From Siphonodentalium dalli (taxonomy: Eukaryota; Mollusca; Scaphopoda; Gadilida; Siphonodentaliidae): a DNA stretch of 64,000 bases. The stretch lies in NCBI GenBank assembly GCA_032622095.1, contig CP136064.1, forward strand, positions 37,498,426 through 37,562,425, in the 5' to 3' direction. The notes below the pieces were generated by a model. That model did not search any database, was not told where the DNA came from, and saw only the letters and a program-made list of their open reading frames with translations. Below, in pieces: positions 37,671 to 50,643 of the stretch. A program made the position numbers and the translations under genes. How positions within the stretch are numbered: the stretch's first letter is position 1; every line of letters begins with the position of its first letter.

Positions 37671-38321
37671 CGTCCAGCCACTTCATGTTGAGGCGATTGA
37701 TTTTTCTTACAGTATATAAACATGGACGAAGAGACAAACAAACATCAGGCTTAGACATTTTATGTTGCAATCGCTCTCGGACTCGGCTTACATGCTGTAG
37801 AATATGCCAGTTTAGGTACGTTGTTCGCTCGCTGGGTGGATTTAAGATTAGGGAAGTAAGTTCTCTGAAATTAATCAACATATTTTGTGTGTGTGAAATT
37901 GGACCTAACTGGCTTCTCAATAACCTGGAATATTGTCAGCACTGTGTGGATTATGTTTGTACATGGGCGGGACAAGATGATATATAACCTCCGAAAAAAA
38001 ATAACGGGCGCTAACATTATATATATTCTCCTCTGCAAAAGTCTGAAGAAAGCAGCAATTTTCGGTGAACTGAGACAGACCAAATTCAAAAGTCATTGAG
38101 TGCAGTGGTGTACCATTTTACATGCACAACAGTATTGTGAATTACAAAAGACAGATACTTAAGTTTCACAACATTATAAACCGCCCAATTAACTCACAAG
38201 AGTCAACCACTGGTGACTATGATTACGAGACATCCAATTCTGTATAAATTAGTCGGAGTTATGACGACACAGATCAGTCATGACTCATGAGTCAGTAACA
38301 ATTTGATGGCTACAACGTACA

Positions 38322-38513
38322 AGTACCTGTGCAAAGGACGATAGATCATATTCTTCAATTTTCATCGAAACGTGATTTGAGAACCACGTCGCCATGACAT
38401 GTCGCCCAGTTACGGAGTCTGCTATTCTTTTGATCGAAACGCCTGGGATGCTGTGATATTGTTCTGATATATTTATGGAATTTTGGATAATCTCGGAGAC
38501 ACGGATCCAATTC
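38322..38513 (-). CDS. Possible single coding exon of an unrecognised gene
   Basis: An open stretch of about 62 residues begins NWIRVSEIIQNSI and ends SSFAQ at a good donor, CAG/GTACTTG. A possible acceptor (TGTGTCCCAG) lies immediately upstream; an in-frame TAA just before it limits the exon to this start. No partner exon was found and no domain recognised, so it could be a chance frame. Confidence 0.3.
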
Positions 38514-38529
38514 TGGGACACACGTTATA

Positions 38530-39580
38530 ACTGAATCAATCGCAAGCTTTTAGTAACGTACTACATCTATGCTCTAATTAATCATCCCCCTTTAACAAGG
38601 CTGTAGGTGCGTTAATGACACCGGTTATACCATACCGCCGTTGAACCATGGTCAAGTGGTTGATATGTGGCAACCGCAGATAATCGTTATACAGTCTTAT
38701 TAATAATATTTTGCTACCACTGTACTCCGCACTAATTTGTCACATGGCCACTTTGTAAACACCCAGTCCAGCTTTTCATCAGCGCCATGCACCATATTAA
38801 CAATACACAAAACAATATTTCAATTAATAATTTGTTTACGGTTTAATTAACATTCAAAGTTGGTCACTGCCCGACATTCGCAACTACCATGGCAGCGTCA
38901 AGCCATGCCAGAAATATAGACTATGTGGTGGTTATAATGCTGAATTTAAAACGGTTCAAATGTCGCCCACGGTAGGATTAATCAATGTTAATAGTATCAA
39001 CAACGTGGTAATATCGGTGGCCAATGTCGTTAAGGGGGGGGGGTCAATTAGAGCTTAGCTGTATACATACATGAACATGTAGACCATTCCAATGTCCAGA
39101 TGCTTCATGTTCTGAGCGATTCGGCCATTTCCGCTTTGCTAGGAAATAACCTCATCCATAACTGGAAACCATATTAGCGAAATTCTACATTATATGGCTC
39201 TGGTGATCAGGCAATGACATTAACTTGTTGACGCATATATGCGAATGGAGAATAATTTATTAACCATGGCTTTACCAAACTTTATCATATATTAAATACA
39301 TTAAACTCTCTTTGTGTTACATGTATCTTAGAATTTGTTCATTTACTGATACAGCACATTGGAAGTGTACGATAAGCAAAACACTGAACACCGTGGCAAT
39401 TTTTTTGGGAGAGTGATAATAATTCTGGTAACCCATTCAACATCTCCTTGTAGCGAGGACTAGTGAGCGCTATAGCGGTATTTTGCAAACAACAGTTTTA
39501 ATTAACAAAAGTTAATGGTCTCCCCATTTTGGAGTATTTTGCTTATCGCACACTATTTACAAAGGTTTGGGAGTTATCGC
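38530..39580. other. Intergenic, nothing recognised
   Basis: No exon, TIR or tandem pattern was seen apart from short low-complexity runs such as the G9 at about 39,035. Confidence 0.4.
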
Positions 39581-39589
39581 AAAGATTTG

Positions 39590-40245
39590 CTCCCCTGGCT
39601 GTGAATGACCGATCAGTCTATTTTAGCACGACCGGGCAATTATAGATTGATAGGTTGTTCACTCAGACCTGTTTAAGATGTCTGATTTATAATTTTCACA
39701 GAAGCCCATTATCGGCAAAAAGCCTTTGCGACAAATCTCAGACATCTTTGATATAAATCGCAAAATATAATCGCCCAGTACGTAGTCTGAGAGTTATCGT
39801 AAATATGTTTGAGATTTATCGTAAAGGTTTGTGTGTTATCGCAAAGGTGTTTGTGATTTTTCGCAAAGTTTTGCGATTTATCGCAAAGGTTTGCTCCCTC
39901 ATCACTCATGCATCTGGCTGTGAATGACTGATCGGTCTATTTTAGTCCGACCGGGCATAGATTGATAGGTTGTTCACTCAGACCTGTTTAAGATGTCTGA
40001 TTTATAATATCCACAGAAGCCCATTAGCGCCAAAAAAACTTTGCGACAAATCTCAGACATCTTTGCGATAAATCGCAAAATATAATCGCCCAGTACGTAG
40101 TCTGAGAGTTATCGTAAAGATGTTTGAGATTTATCGTAATGGTTTGCGTGTTATCGCAAAGGTGTTTGTGATTTTAGCCTGACCGTTCAATTATAAATTG
40201 ATAGGTTGTTCACTGAGACCTGTTTAAGATGGATGTTTAAACACA
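39590..40245. repeat. About 316-bp tandem duplication with TTATCGCAAAG minisatellite
   Basis: Two copies start at about 39,600 and 39,917 (GACCGATCAGTCTATTTTAG-like, GATAGGTTGTTCACTCAGACC, CGCAAAATATAATCGCCCAG). A third truncated copy begins near 40,183. Inside each, AGTTATCG/GATTTATCGCAAAGGTTTG words repeat about every 25 bp. Confidence 0.7.
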
Positions 40246-40284
40246 AATTATGAAATTTTTGGCACCAAAACGTTTGCCACAAAT

Positions 40285-42885
40285 CTCAAGCAGGGCCTAA
40301 TTCAAGTTAAATATACCAACTTGACTATTAAAAAACCCAAATATTCTCCTCCCCCTGACCAGAGCCCAAAATCCCATTCAGGTGCCCAAATCAATTTTTC
40401 CCATTGCCTCTATATATTCTAAAGTCAAATGTGGAATAATTTTCAGAATTGGTATAGTCTGAGACAACACTGACCCAGAAATATGTTTTCATAGGAATGG
40501 GTGCTGTATGGTTTTATCATGGGTGCCGTGGGTGTTGGGCTGTCTCCATACCCTTAAAACCCACTGAGGATCCCCAACTTTGTGCAAACCATGTGTATAG
40601 ATGCTTACCTGTCCAACAACAATAAAAGTGCTGGAAGAAGATACCTATAATGGGTCACAGGGCACAATTCAAGTTAAATATACCAATATATACCCAAATA
40701 TGCCCCCCCCCCCCGACCAAATCCCAAAATCCCATTCAGGTGGCCAAATAATTTTTTCCCAGTTCCTATATCTATTCTATAGATGTGTGGGTGTTGGGAT
40801 GTCTCCAACCCTTAAAACCCACTGATGAGCCCAAGCTTACGCAAATATTCTTATACAGATGCATATCTTTCCATATATTCTAAAGTCAAATGTGGATTAA
40901 TTTTCAGAATGGGTATATTTCGAGAGAACTCTAACCCAGAAATATGATTTCATAGGCATGGGTGCTGTATGGTTTTTTCATGGGTGCTGTGTGTTGGGAT
41001 GTCTCCATACCCTTAAAACCCACTGCGGAGCCCAAATTTATGCAACTCTTCTTATACAGATGCAGATCTTTCCAAGTACACTAAAATTACTGGAAGTAGA
41101 TAAATTTTATGGGTCACAGGGCCCAATTCAAGTTAAATATACCAACTTGACTATTAAAAACCCCCAAATATTCCTCTCCCCCGGACCAGAGCGCAAAATA
41201 CCATTCAGGTGCCCAAATAATTTTTCCCATTGCCTCCATATATTCTAAAGTCAAATATGGATTAATTTTCAGAATGGGTATAGTCTGAGAGGACTCTAAC
41301 CAGAAATATGATTTCATAGGCACGGGTGCTGTGGGTGTTGGGATGTTTCCATACGCTTCAAACCCAATGATGAGCCCAAACTTATGCAAATCTTCTTATA
41401 CAGATGGAGATCTTTCCAGAAACAGTAAACGTACTCGACTGGTGCCCACAGGGTCCAAATCGAATTAAATATACCAATTTTACTATTTAAAAACCTATAT
41501 AGTCCCCACTCTGAGCCCAAATTCCCCTCCAGGTGCCCAAATATGTTTTGTTTATTGTCAGCCTATATTTATAAAGTCAAATTTGGTATAATATTCAGAA
41601 TGGGTATAGTCTGAGAGAACACTGACCAAGAAATATGTTTTCATAGGCATGGGTGCTGTATGGTTTTATCATGGGTGCTGTTGGTGTTGGGCTGTCTTCG
41701 TACCCTTAATACCTAACGAGGAGCCCAAACTTTTGCAATTCTTCTTATACAGATGCAGATCTTTCCAAAAACACTAAAAGTACTAGAAGTAGATAAATTT
41801 TATGGGTCACAGGGTCGAATTCAATTTAAATATACCAACTTGACTGTATAAAAACTCAAATATTCCCCTTTCCTGACGAGAGCCCAAAATCCCATTATTA
41901 AAGGTGCCCAAATATGTTTTCCCATTGCTGCCATATATTCTAAAGTAAAATATGGATTAATTTTCAGGATGGGTATAGTCCGAGAGAACTCTAACCCAGA
42001 AATATGATTTCATAGGCATGGATGCTGTATGGTTTTTTCATGGGTGCTGTGTGTGTTGGGATGTCTCCATACCTTTAAAACCAACTGAGGAGCCCAAATT
42101 TATGTAAATCTTCTTATACAGATAGAGATCTTGCCAAGCACACTAAAAGTACTGGAAGTAGACACATTTTATGGGTTACAGGGTCCAATTCATGTTAAAA
42201 TACCAATATGACTATTAAATACAAATATTCCCCTCCCCTCGAGTCAAAAATCCTTTACATGTGCCCAAATATTTTTATTGATTACCTGCCTATGTTCTAA
42301 AGTCATATGTGGAATCATTTTCACAAATGAGTATAGTCTGAGAGAACACTGACCCCAAAATAAGATTTTATAGGTACGTTGCTGAATGGTTTTATCATGG
42401 GTGCTCACCCTTAAATTCAACAGAGAAGCCCAATCTTTTGCTAATATTTTATATAGATGCAGACCTATCCAAACACACGAAAAATAGTGGAAATAAAAAG
42501 ATATAATGGGTTACAGGGCCTAATTCATATTAAAGGTACCAATTTGACTATTTAAAAAAACACAAATAGTCCTCTCCCTTGGGTCCTAAATCCCTTCTTG
42601 GTGTCCAAATATATTTTTTTCAATGCCTGCCTATATTCTGAAGTCAAATATAGAATAATTGCCAGCATGATTATAGTATGAGAGAACACTGACCCCTAGA
42701 TATAACATGATTTTAAAGGCACGGTGCTGTATGGTGTTATCATGAGTGCTGAGGACCATCTCCTTTTCCTCAAATCCCACTGAGAGCCCAAACATTTGCA
42801 AATCTTTTTATATAGATTCAGGTCTATCCAAAAACAGTAAAATTGGTGCTGGAAAGAAACACATATAATGGGTTACATGTATGGC
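40285..42885. repeat. About 350-bp satellite, roughly seven copies
   Basis: Units share AATTCAAGTTAAATATACCA, GGTGCCCAAAT, TCTAAAGTCAAATATGG, TAGTCTGAGAGAACACTGAC, CATGGGTGCTGTATGG and TTCTTATACAGATGCAGAT. The phrase AATGGGTCACAGGG recurs at about 40,650, 41,107, 41,440, 41,800, 42,165, 42,510 and 42,860. Divergence rises toward the right end. Open frames are by-products. Confidence 0.8.
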
Positions 42886-42988
42886 AGTGCGGGAATTCGG
42901 GTGTGGGTGATTCCCTACTTTTGTTGTTTGAAATCCTCTGCCATTTCTAATTTTTCATTTCTGTGGGGAATTAGCTGGGTAGGCTGTT

Positions 42989-44132
42989 GGTACCTAAATT
43001 CGTGAAAACAGAAGATTCATAAATGGTTGTGATATTGAATTTATTCGTTCAGAAAGTCGTAGTAAACAAACCAGAATTAGAATCAGAATGATAATAACGG
43101 AATAAACAGTGGTAGAATATAATGGTTGAAAGTAATTTCGTATTTGATTGATTGGTTGTATAAATTCAATAATTCCTATATCATCAAATATAGAGTACCC
43201 GTTTCGTGTACCCCAGAGATATCTGTATATATGTGATGGGGAAACACATCGCGAAGATGCGATTATTCTAGTTAATTGTCCCCTGAACTATTTGAGCATT
43301 GTATGATTGTGGAAATAGAATTATGCTAAGGTCGGCACCTATCATAGGTATGTAGATAAATTGAATGTATTATGCACTTGATAACTGAAATGTAATATCT
43401 CCCGGATTGTCATGGAGCCTGTAACTTAGCTTAAGTTTCAGGACCCACCAGTCTAAAAACCGACTGATTAAGGTAAATAATAAACTGGATGACAAATCCT
43501 TGAGACAAACATTGCCTTTATCAAATCCCGACTAAAACTTTCATATGATATGCATGTGTAACAGGTATACCATAATTATAATTAGAAACTATTGTTTACT
43601 TGTTAGGGAAAATCTGGGAAATGGAATATAGCCTTGCATTGAACGCTCCAGGACCAACCCGGGATAATTTGGGTTGTACAGAAACTTGAATTATATGTGG
43701 CCCCTAAAACCTATTTGCGAAAACTGAAGAATGTGATACACAAATATATCAAATTAGTAGACAAACAAAACACATGAACATGGCTATACAAAATTATCCG
43801 GAACCAGGTTGAAAGATTGGCATGTTGCATAATCGCCAATAATAATACAAATGTGTTACAGTTGAACAAACTCCGGATTTAACAGCAAAACTTTACTCAC
43901 AAGATTCACAGGTTCACATTGAAAATTACTCGCTTATTACAAATATTCATTGTGTATTCTTTGTTTTGGACATATTAACTCCAAATGATAAAGGTTTCTT
44001 CCGTGCCAATAATAAGGCAATGTAAAAAGTAAAATCTGCAAATGACAAGTATCGTAGTTTTACTTACCTAAATTCGTGAAAAGAGAAGATTCATAAATGG
44101 TTGTGATATTGAATTTATTCGTTCAGAAAGTG
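42989..44132. mobile_element. About 1.1-kb segment bounded by 65-bp direct repeats
   Basis: CTAAATTCGTGAAAACAGAAG onward (42,991-43,050) recurs almost exactly at 44,070-44,130, both ending TTATTCGTTCAGAAAGT. The interior is AT-rich and non-coding. Could be a small LTR-like (TRIM) insertion or a segmental duplication; no primer-binding site or polypurine tract was identified. Confidence 0.4.
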
Positions 44133-44659
44133 ACGAAATTGCTATCACAATCCATTTATACCCACCAGTTCTGCACGAATTAAGGTGTTCCTTGTGGCAG
44201 TATGTAGCCTGGATTAACCAATCAAATTTAACCACGTTCGTGAATGATAGCTCGCTCATTTACATATTGGCCACCATCTGGACTTCATTAAGTAGCCACC
44301 AGATGGACTGGGACTTCCAATTTCCCCGCTCCATGCAGACCTTGTAATTAAAAACCCATCTCGAGTTGAGTTCCAAAAGATTTATCACTGCCCCGTCTTG
44401 TAATCCCGGATCGGCGTTAGAGTAATCAGGCAAATGTATTCAACTAAAACCATTTGGCGCCGGTCAGTCGCGGGAGAGGTAATTAATATCCGTAATCTGA
44501 CTCTTTGGCCATTCAATTCGGGTAGTCATAATTATTTCCAACCGATCCCCAAATGACCGGCTATCTTAATGTGTAAACTTTTTAACGAACCCCTGTTGTT
44601 TGATGGACAAATATTTTCCATGACTTTAAATTTTTAGCTGCGTTCCATATTAAAACTCA

Positions 44660-44820
44660 AAGTGGAATATCCATACAATCTGCTATCCAGTCTAGAAATT
44701 TTTGGTATAATATTGAAATATAAGATATGAATTTTCTGAAACCAATAGAATAAAATGACCCCAGTCTAGACATTTTTGAGCGTATTATTTGAAATATAAA
44801 ATATGAAATTTCACAATATG
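44660..44820. repeat. Two-copy 74-bp tandem repeat
   Basis: CCAGTCTAGAAATTTTTGG...GAAATATAAGATATGAA at 44,688 and CCAGTCTAGACATTTTTGAG...GAAATATAAAATATGAA at 44,761. A 100-codon minus-strand open frame over it has no domain. Confidence 0.5.
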
Positions 44821-46080
44821 ACACTACCCCCTGGTCGCAATGAGATGTCTCCGACGTCTCCATAACAAACTGATCCAGACAGTCAGAAATTTTCCTTATT
44901 ATACTTGTGGATACAGTGGAGCTGATGCTCGTTCTGGAATGTCCGTTAAATGACACCAAAACACCAAAGTATTAAGTAGAGAGCGTTAGGTATTACCGTT
45001 CGAGTCATCTATCAATAACTTGTCAACCATAATTTGGTCTGCTAGTGAATGATTTGAAAAGAAGTTGTGCGCAAAATGACGTATCATATAGAGTAGAATC
45101 AAGGTGAGCCGAATATGGTCTCTTGAAATAAAATTGAATTGCTTTTGTGCTAAATAAATGAGACATATTGCAATAGTTTTCAACGTAATAGTTACATAAG
45201 TACTTAATCCTTCGTCATCACATTGGTGTGATTTGATCGAATGTTACTTCAATTCATTGCTCACGCTAAGAAGCTAAGAAGCTGTTGATTGTTACACATA
45301 AATAAAATTAATAACATGATACGAAAAATGTGGCGTGACTCATTTAATGAACGTAACCTACATACCTCGTTTACTCTTGGAGTGATTGGCATCTTGTATT
45401 AAGGCAAAATATAGTTGCAGAACACATATAGAAATTTGCTCCTTACAGTGCCTAATAATCTTCAAAGTCTAAGGCTTATGAATCGGTATAAGGAATCAAG
45501 AAGTAGTTGAAATAACATCAGTTTAAAGACTATTTAGCTTTTAACTAGCAAGAGCATTCAGTTTGTAAGCCTTGTAGAATGCATATCGCTGAAGAAGTTA
45601 GTGTTAGAAGTAATTCATTATTTGCTGGAACTGGAAATTCCATATCATGTAAATAGCTATTGCATATTCCAATGTGGTAATTGGTAATTGTGGCTAATTG
45701 ATATCCGTATATCAGTGCGATGTCGCAGAATAATGATATTTTATATATAGAATGAGAAGATTTTGCTGAAGGTATACTAGTTTGCAATGAATATTTGTAT
45801 AATAACCTTAATACATCTCGAATGATGGTTATGGTAGTAGTGGTAGCGTAGTAGATGTGGTGATGGTGGTGATGGAGCAATTATGAGTGACAGACAACGT
45901 TTCATTAATGAACTTAGTCAAGTAGATTTGTTATTAAAGCTCAGCATTATGTGCATTGCATGAGGTAAATGTTCGAATAACAATGGTTTAATTTCGTAAT
46001 TTCAGAGCATCACTGTATGACTTACATAGATATGCATGAATATGCATCTATACTTTCAGTTTTGAAACGGAAGGACCGTT
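44820..46080. other. Intergenic, nothing recognised
   Basis: AT-rich; only a GGTGGTGATGG-type microsatellite at about 45,830-45,875 stands out. Confidence 0.35.
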
Positions 46081-46087
46081 AATGATT

Positions 46088-46239
46088 CGTATATAAGTAG
46101 CATTTTTCAGAGTAACTAACTGGATAGCGTGTGAACCGAACCAGCACTTGTGTGGCTTGTTATATCTAAGTTATATTTAACTTCATATTAATCATTTATA
46201 TCTGAAGTAGTCAGACAGGATGAACATGACCTGTGCATG
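46088..46239 (+). promoter_or_regulatory. Candidate promoter and first exon
   Basis: TATATAAG at about 46,091 is followed about 130 bp later by ATG at 46,220 (MNMTCAW) and a strong donor, GCATG/GTAAGTAT, at 46,239. It looks like a 5' exon carrying the first seven codons of a rightward gene. I could not find a following exon in phase: the open region at 46,482-46,700 would create a TGA if joined at its nearest acceptor. Confidence 0.25.
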
Positions 46240-47199
46240 GTAAGTATTTCCATGTTTTAATTCGTATTTACGTCGTGTAAAGACAAGTTGATATCATAAA
46301 TATGTGTTATGTAGTGTCATATTTATAGGCGAATAGGCGCTATGATGTAGCCAGCAATTTCAGCTGTTTTAATGTCCTGTAGACAAGTGTATAGCACTTT
46401 ATATTATACGTGGTGAGGCCCGGATTTCTGTGATAAAGTGACAATTATATAGAAATTTGCCCTTAGTCTGTAAGACTGTATGTGGAAATGTACTCTTGGT
46501 TCGTACTTGTTATAATGACGTCACGTGGTGACAGTACGTGTAAACTATGCTCTCAAGCTCGTAAAGCTGTAATCAGGTCACATATTGACCTGTTTGTAGA
46601 ATATGCTCTAAGAAAACCAGCATGTGAGGCTTTCCTTTGGTTGGGCTGCTGTTTCAATCAGAACAATGGAAAATCACAAACTCAGGAGGTGTGGGTCTAA
46701 AGAATAAGATAAATAAATAAGTAAGTAGCCCCAATGACATATATTATATATAGAGTGATGAATTCTATACAAAATATCAGGAGCCTGTCAATAAATTGTG
46801 ACCCACAACCTGCATACCAATCTATCCAAACTTGAACCCGTCAGACAGCGGAACCCCTTCTAAAGCGAAGTCTTGCGTTGATGTCGGTATAGAAGTACAA
46901 CACAAGAAAATCCGTGGGACAAAAAGGTTGCTAAACCCTTTTCTTCGCCATAGAAATTGAGCATATATATAATGTAGTTTCGCACCGAAAGGAAGTTTAT
47001 ATATGAGCTGAGTCATATGCAACCTGCGATACAAAAACCACGGGAAAAATGGCATCTGAGCCATGTAGGATGGTAGAAACGAGCATGTTTAAAATTGGAG
47101 TCTGGCCCCGTCATGACGTTTAGAAATAAGCGATAATATATCACGAATTTGCGACATGCGACACCAGAGACCCCCAGGTCATGGCCCTGACGCCATGCC

Positions 47200-47475
47200 T
47201 AATTGTAGAATGTAGCATGATTGATTTCCAAGCTTCTCGCGACTGGGAAACCGGCTCACCCAAATATGAGTGTATCAACCAGCATACATGTATACATGAG
47301 CCTAGTTATGTACGAACTTCACGCACGGGGAAGCCGTTTCAAGTGATTGTAGAATCTAGCATAAAAATGCGTCTTTACGTATGACCTTCGCGCACTGGGA
47401 AGTAGCCATAAATAATCGTAAAAATCAGCTTGCATAATGAGCATAAGTCAGTTTGGGCCTCTCGCACGGGAAGTA
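47200..47475. repeat. Degenerate tandem repeat, roughly 65-85-bp unit
   Basis: Phrases CTTCTCGCGACTGGGAAAC, CTTCACGCACGGGGAAGCC, CTTCGCGCACTGGGAAGTAG and CTCTCGCACGGGAAGTAG recur in order, followed by GTAGAAT/AATCGTAAAAAT. Confidence 0.5.
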
Positions 47476-47547
47476 GCTATGATATTATAATTCGCATTGG
47501 AAATATTTTAAAGCAAAATTGCTTTAAAATAACGAAAGTTGTGAGTT

Positions 47548-47645
47548 TCGTACTCGGAAATGATTCGTTCCCGGAAGTGACAAGATTCGTTCCCGGAAGG
47601 GATAAAATTATTTACCGGAAGTGATAGATTCGTTACCGGAAAGGA
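47548..47645. repeat. 20-bp minisatellite made of ETS-like sites
   Basis: GATTCGTTCCCGGAAGTGAC-type units repeat five times at about 20-bp intervals (CGGAA at about 47,551, 47,572, 47,592, 47,616 and 47,637). CCGGAAGTGA is the consensus of ETS-family transcription factors. Whether any gene is controlled by it is unknown. Confidence 0.55.
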
Positions 47646-47649
47646 GAGA

Positions 47650-50530
47650 TTGGTTAGGAAATCGAACCACTCTGGAACAGGAATAGGACGTACACTGTAC
47701 TGTATGACGTCTCTTATTCTCTTCATTCCATGTTCATCACAATGAAGATTATTTTCATTACAACACAGCAAAACGATTGTGTTATTCACAAGGTCGCACT
47801 TCGGTGTGTATATAACTAAAAATTAAACAATTTATATATGCATTCTCGGATTTTAACCTTCATGTCTTTGTGACCCTATAACAAGTTATTTACAAGAATG
47901 CACGCTGATGTGCATTCAGCATGCTGGCATTGTATTACTTTGTGCATGTTCAACTTCTATCAGATACCATGGGATAAAGTCATCATTAATGTCTGGCAAC
48001 CATGGACTATCCTTTCCATATTAAATGAGGCGCAGTTAACAACAGACCAGGACATGCAATCCTGGTCATTTATTGGATTTAACTGCAAAACTATTCTATA
48101 GCCCGGCTTTGCAGTTGCTTATCAATCTGCATAATCTTGGCATATAGATATCGTATCACGGAAAGCGTGTGAACTACCGTTCATAAATAAGTATATGTCT
48201 TATAGTAGACTGAGAAATGTCGTGTTTTGTGTGAAATTGTATATAATATGACCAGAAAAGTTCGCGCAATGTCGGCTTATATATGCGTTCAGTATATAAA
48301 TGGATATACAGACGTCTAAAGTCCCTATTTGTTATTGAATATTGACAGTTTGTTGAAATATAGATCCACATATTAATGGATCCCAAAAACGCTCTTTATT
48401 GAGCCTGTATATATGGTAATCGGCGCGGAAAACTTTTATATTGATATATAAAGCCAATACTTATCATGTCATCTCAATTATAAACATACAGTGACCTAGG
48501 CATGATACGTATACTAGAGAACGCCGCCCATACTCTAGGTCTGATAGCGTGCACGGGACCCCGAACTCACTAGCTATCAAGACCAGAACAATAGACCACA
48601 TTCCACAATTATACTCAAGCCAATTTCACTGTACGTTATCACTTGTTTTATCTCTAGTTTTAAGAAAACAAAGAAGGAAGCATAATCTCGACTGCTATGC
48701 CTTGTTGTATGAACTTATTTAACTAAATTTATGTTGCAATTTGGAACAGATAATCTAAAATTACCCTTTTAATATACTAAATGGCTGACAAAATCATAGG
48801 ATAAATCAGGTACACATATGCACATTACTGCAGATGCGAAATGGGCGATGATTATCATGTCATCATCATGTGTACTGAGCTGCACGGAATAATAAGCAAA
48901 TATCGCCAAATTGTTGCGAAACCAATTTATTTCCGACAATTAATTTTGAAAAATTATTATTTAATCCTTTGTTCGTTTTTCCCTCTGGGAGTGTATATAT
49001 GCTGAATCGTGCATTACGCATGCACAATTCAAAATATGATTCGGTGACATATGTATAGGTATTATATAGTTGGGTATCAAGAGATAAAACTGAACCATTG
49101 AATAATAATAATACCTGTATTGAGTAATGACTGAATGAACATTTTATATTAAAAGACATACTATGCGCTTGTTCGGGTGCGTGAAACTGATAAGATGGTA
49201 TTCGAGCGCTATGCCAACGGAAAGAAGGTAAACTTCTACTAACCTCGCTGAAAATATGAAGCAAATCGACCGAAACACTCCATAGAAAACTTTGTTTGAA
49301 CAATGCTCAATTGTAAATATTTAGTAATCGATTCGGGACGCATGTATCTGTAATAAACGAAATAAATGTCGGCCCCAAGAACTACATCAACTTAATATTT
49401 ATGAGAAGGGCTGTATGTGTCATCTATTCGGATATAATATTTAAACACAAATTACAGATTTTAAACTTTTGATTATTCCATAATTATAGTTGATCACCAT
49501 ATCTGGGTGATTCATATTACATTAATGAGCTGTATTTCCATATTGTATTTTGTTTAACCATCTAAATATAGGGTAATTATGATGTCATGTTTCATTCCAA
49601 TCGGCGCCTTTTGTGTAACAAACTACATGAAAAGATAACTTCTAGTACTATATATATGCCCGTCGCATTAATTTTATTCAGGTCCATGAACACCCGCCTT
49701 TATTCTCGGCATGAGGTCCACAACGTTATGATCAAAACAATACCATGTGTGATTAACTACACGGCAACTTGAACTATCTATATTTGGAAACTGCATCGTT
49801 AGCTGTACCATTATGCAGTGAATAGTCACTTATATGGAACATATGGGGTTGACATTTCAAATGAACATGTGCGAAAATTGAAAACGGAAGATCTAAAACT
49901 GATAACAACGCATAGGTTGTTTAAAGCAAGGTACTAATTTGAGCCATACATTTGCAACACGCGTTCTAATAAAGCGAGTTTTCTATTTACGAGACTGCGA
50001 ATCAGCAATCATAGATTGGAAATTAACAAAGGGGAGACACAAACAGCCCACTACTCGTTAAGGGAAGATTATTTAAGGTGTGTAAATGTTAACAAATTGA
50101 AACTGAATACCATTTTACATTTTTCAGCAATGGCAATTTGGGAGAAATTTAGATTTATTATGAAGAATGAACACAAAGCAACTATTATTCCTGTATTTGA
50201 CATTATCCGGTCTTTCTTCACCGCTTGAAATTTCAATGAAAGCTAGTCAATCAATAATTTATGACCAATGAATCCCACGTTATAGGATGAAGAAGAGGAA
50301 AACGAAATTTTTTAGAAAACCACATTGTTCATGTATATGCCAATGTTTGTCAAATTATATGTATTTTATTCATGTTTTGCAACTGTGCATTTGGGTGTAT
50401 TTTGAATTAATTCTTATCTTATATTATCGGTTTAAATGAATGTATGTTGTATGGGCATATGCATTGTTCCGTGAATTGAAACATGCGCCAAGTAGTTTAC
50501 AGTACGCTTGTATACAAATTCTAATTAGGT
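47650..50530. other. Gene-poor interval
   Basis: No supported exon, RNA gene or tandem array. One ACGCTCTTTAT motif lies at 48,388. Several open frames of 60-145 codons lack splice context and domains. Confidence 0.35.
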
Positions 50531-50544
50531 TATACTTGAGTTTA

Positions 50545-50643
50545 TATTAAAACGAAGATTTGGTTTGGTTTTGTTTATTAGGGTTTATCGTCGTTCTAGC
50601 CGCTAGGCCACACAAGACGTTGCCAATTTTACGGGTGGAGGAA
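50545..50643. repeat. Left half of a SINE-like host repeat interrupted by the Polinton
   Basis: TTTGGTTTTGTTTATTAGGG and GGGTGGAGGAA resemble a repeat I recall as very common in molluscan DNA (GTTTATT-GGTTTAACGTCC ... GGTGGAGGAAAGCC). The matching right half would start at 63,463 (CACCGACC, AACTGACAAACTGGCCCA). The assignment is from memory. Confidence 0.4.
50638..50643. repeat. Left 6-bp target-site duplication GAGGAA
   Basis: GAGGAA directly precedes the AGTAGTG element end, and an identical copy at 63457-63462 directly follows the other end. A 6-bp duplication is the hallmark of Polinton/Maverick integrases. Confidence 0.9.

Noticed and set aside
46482-46700. Possible coding exon (CKLCSQARKA...)
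   Set aside because: No ATG at its start, a nearby acceptor joined to the candidate first exon gives TGA, and no domain is recognised.
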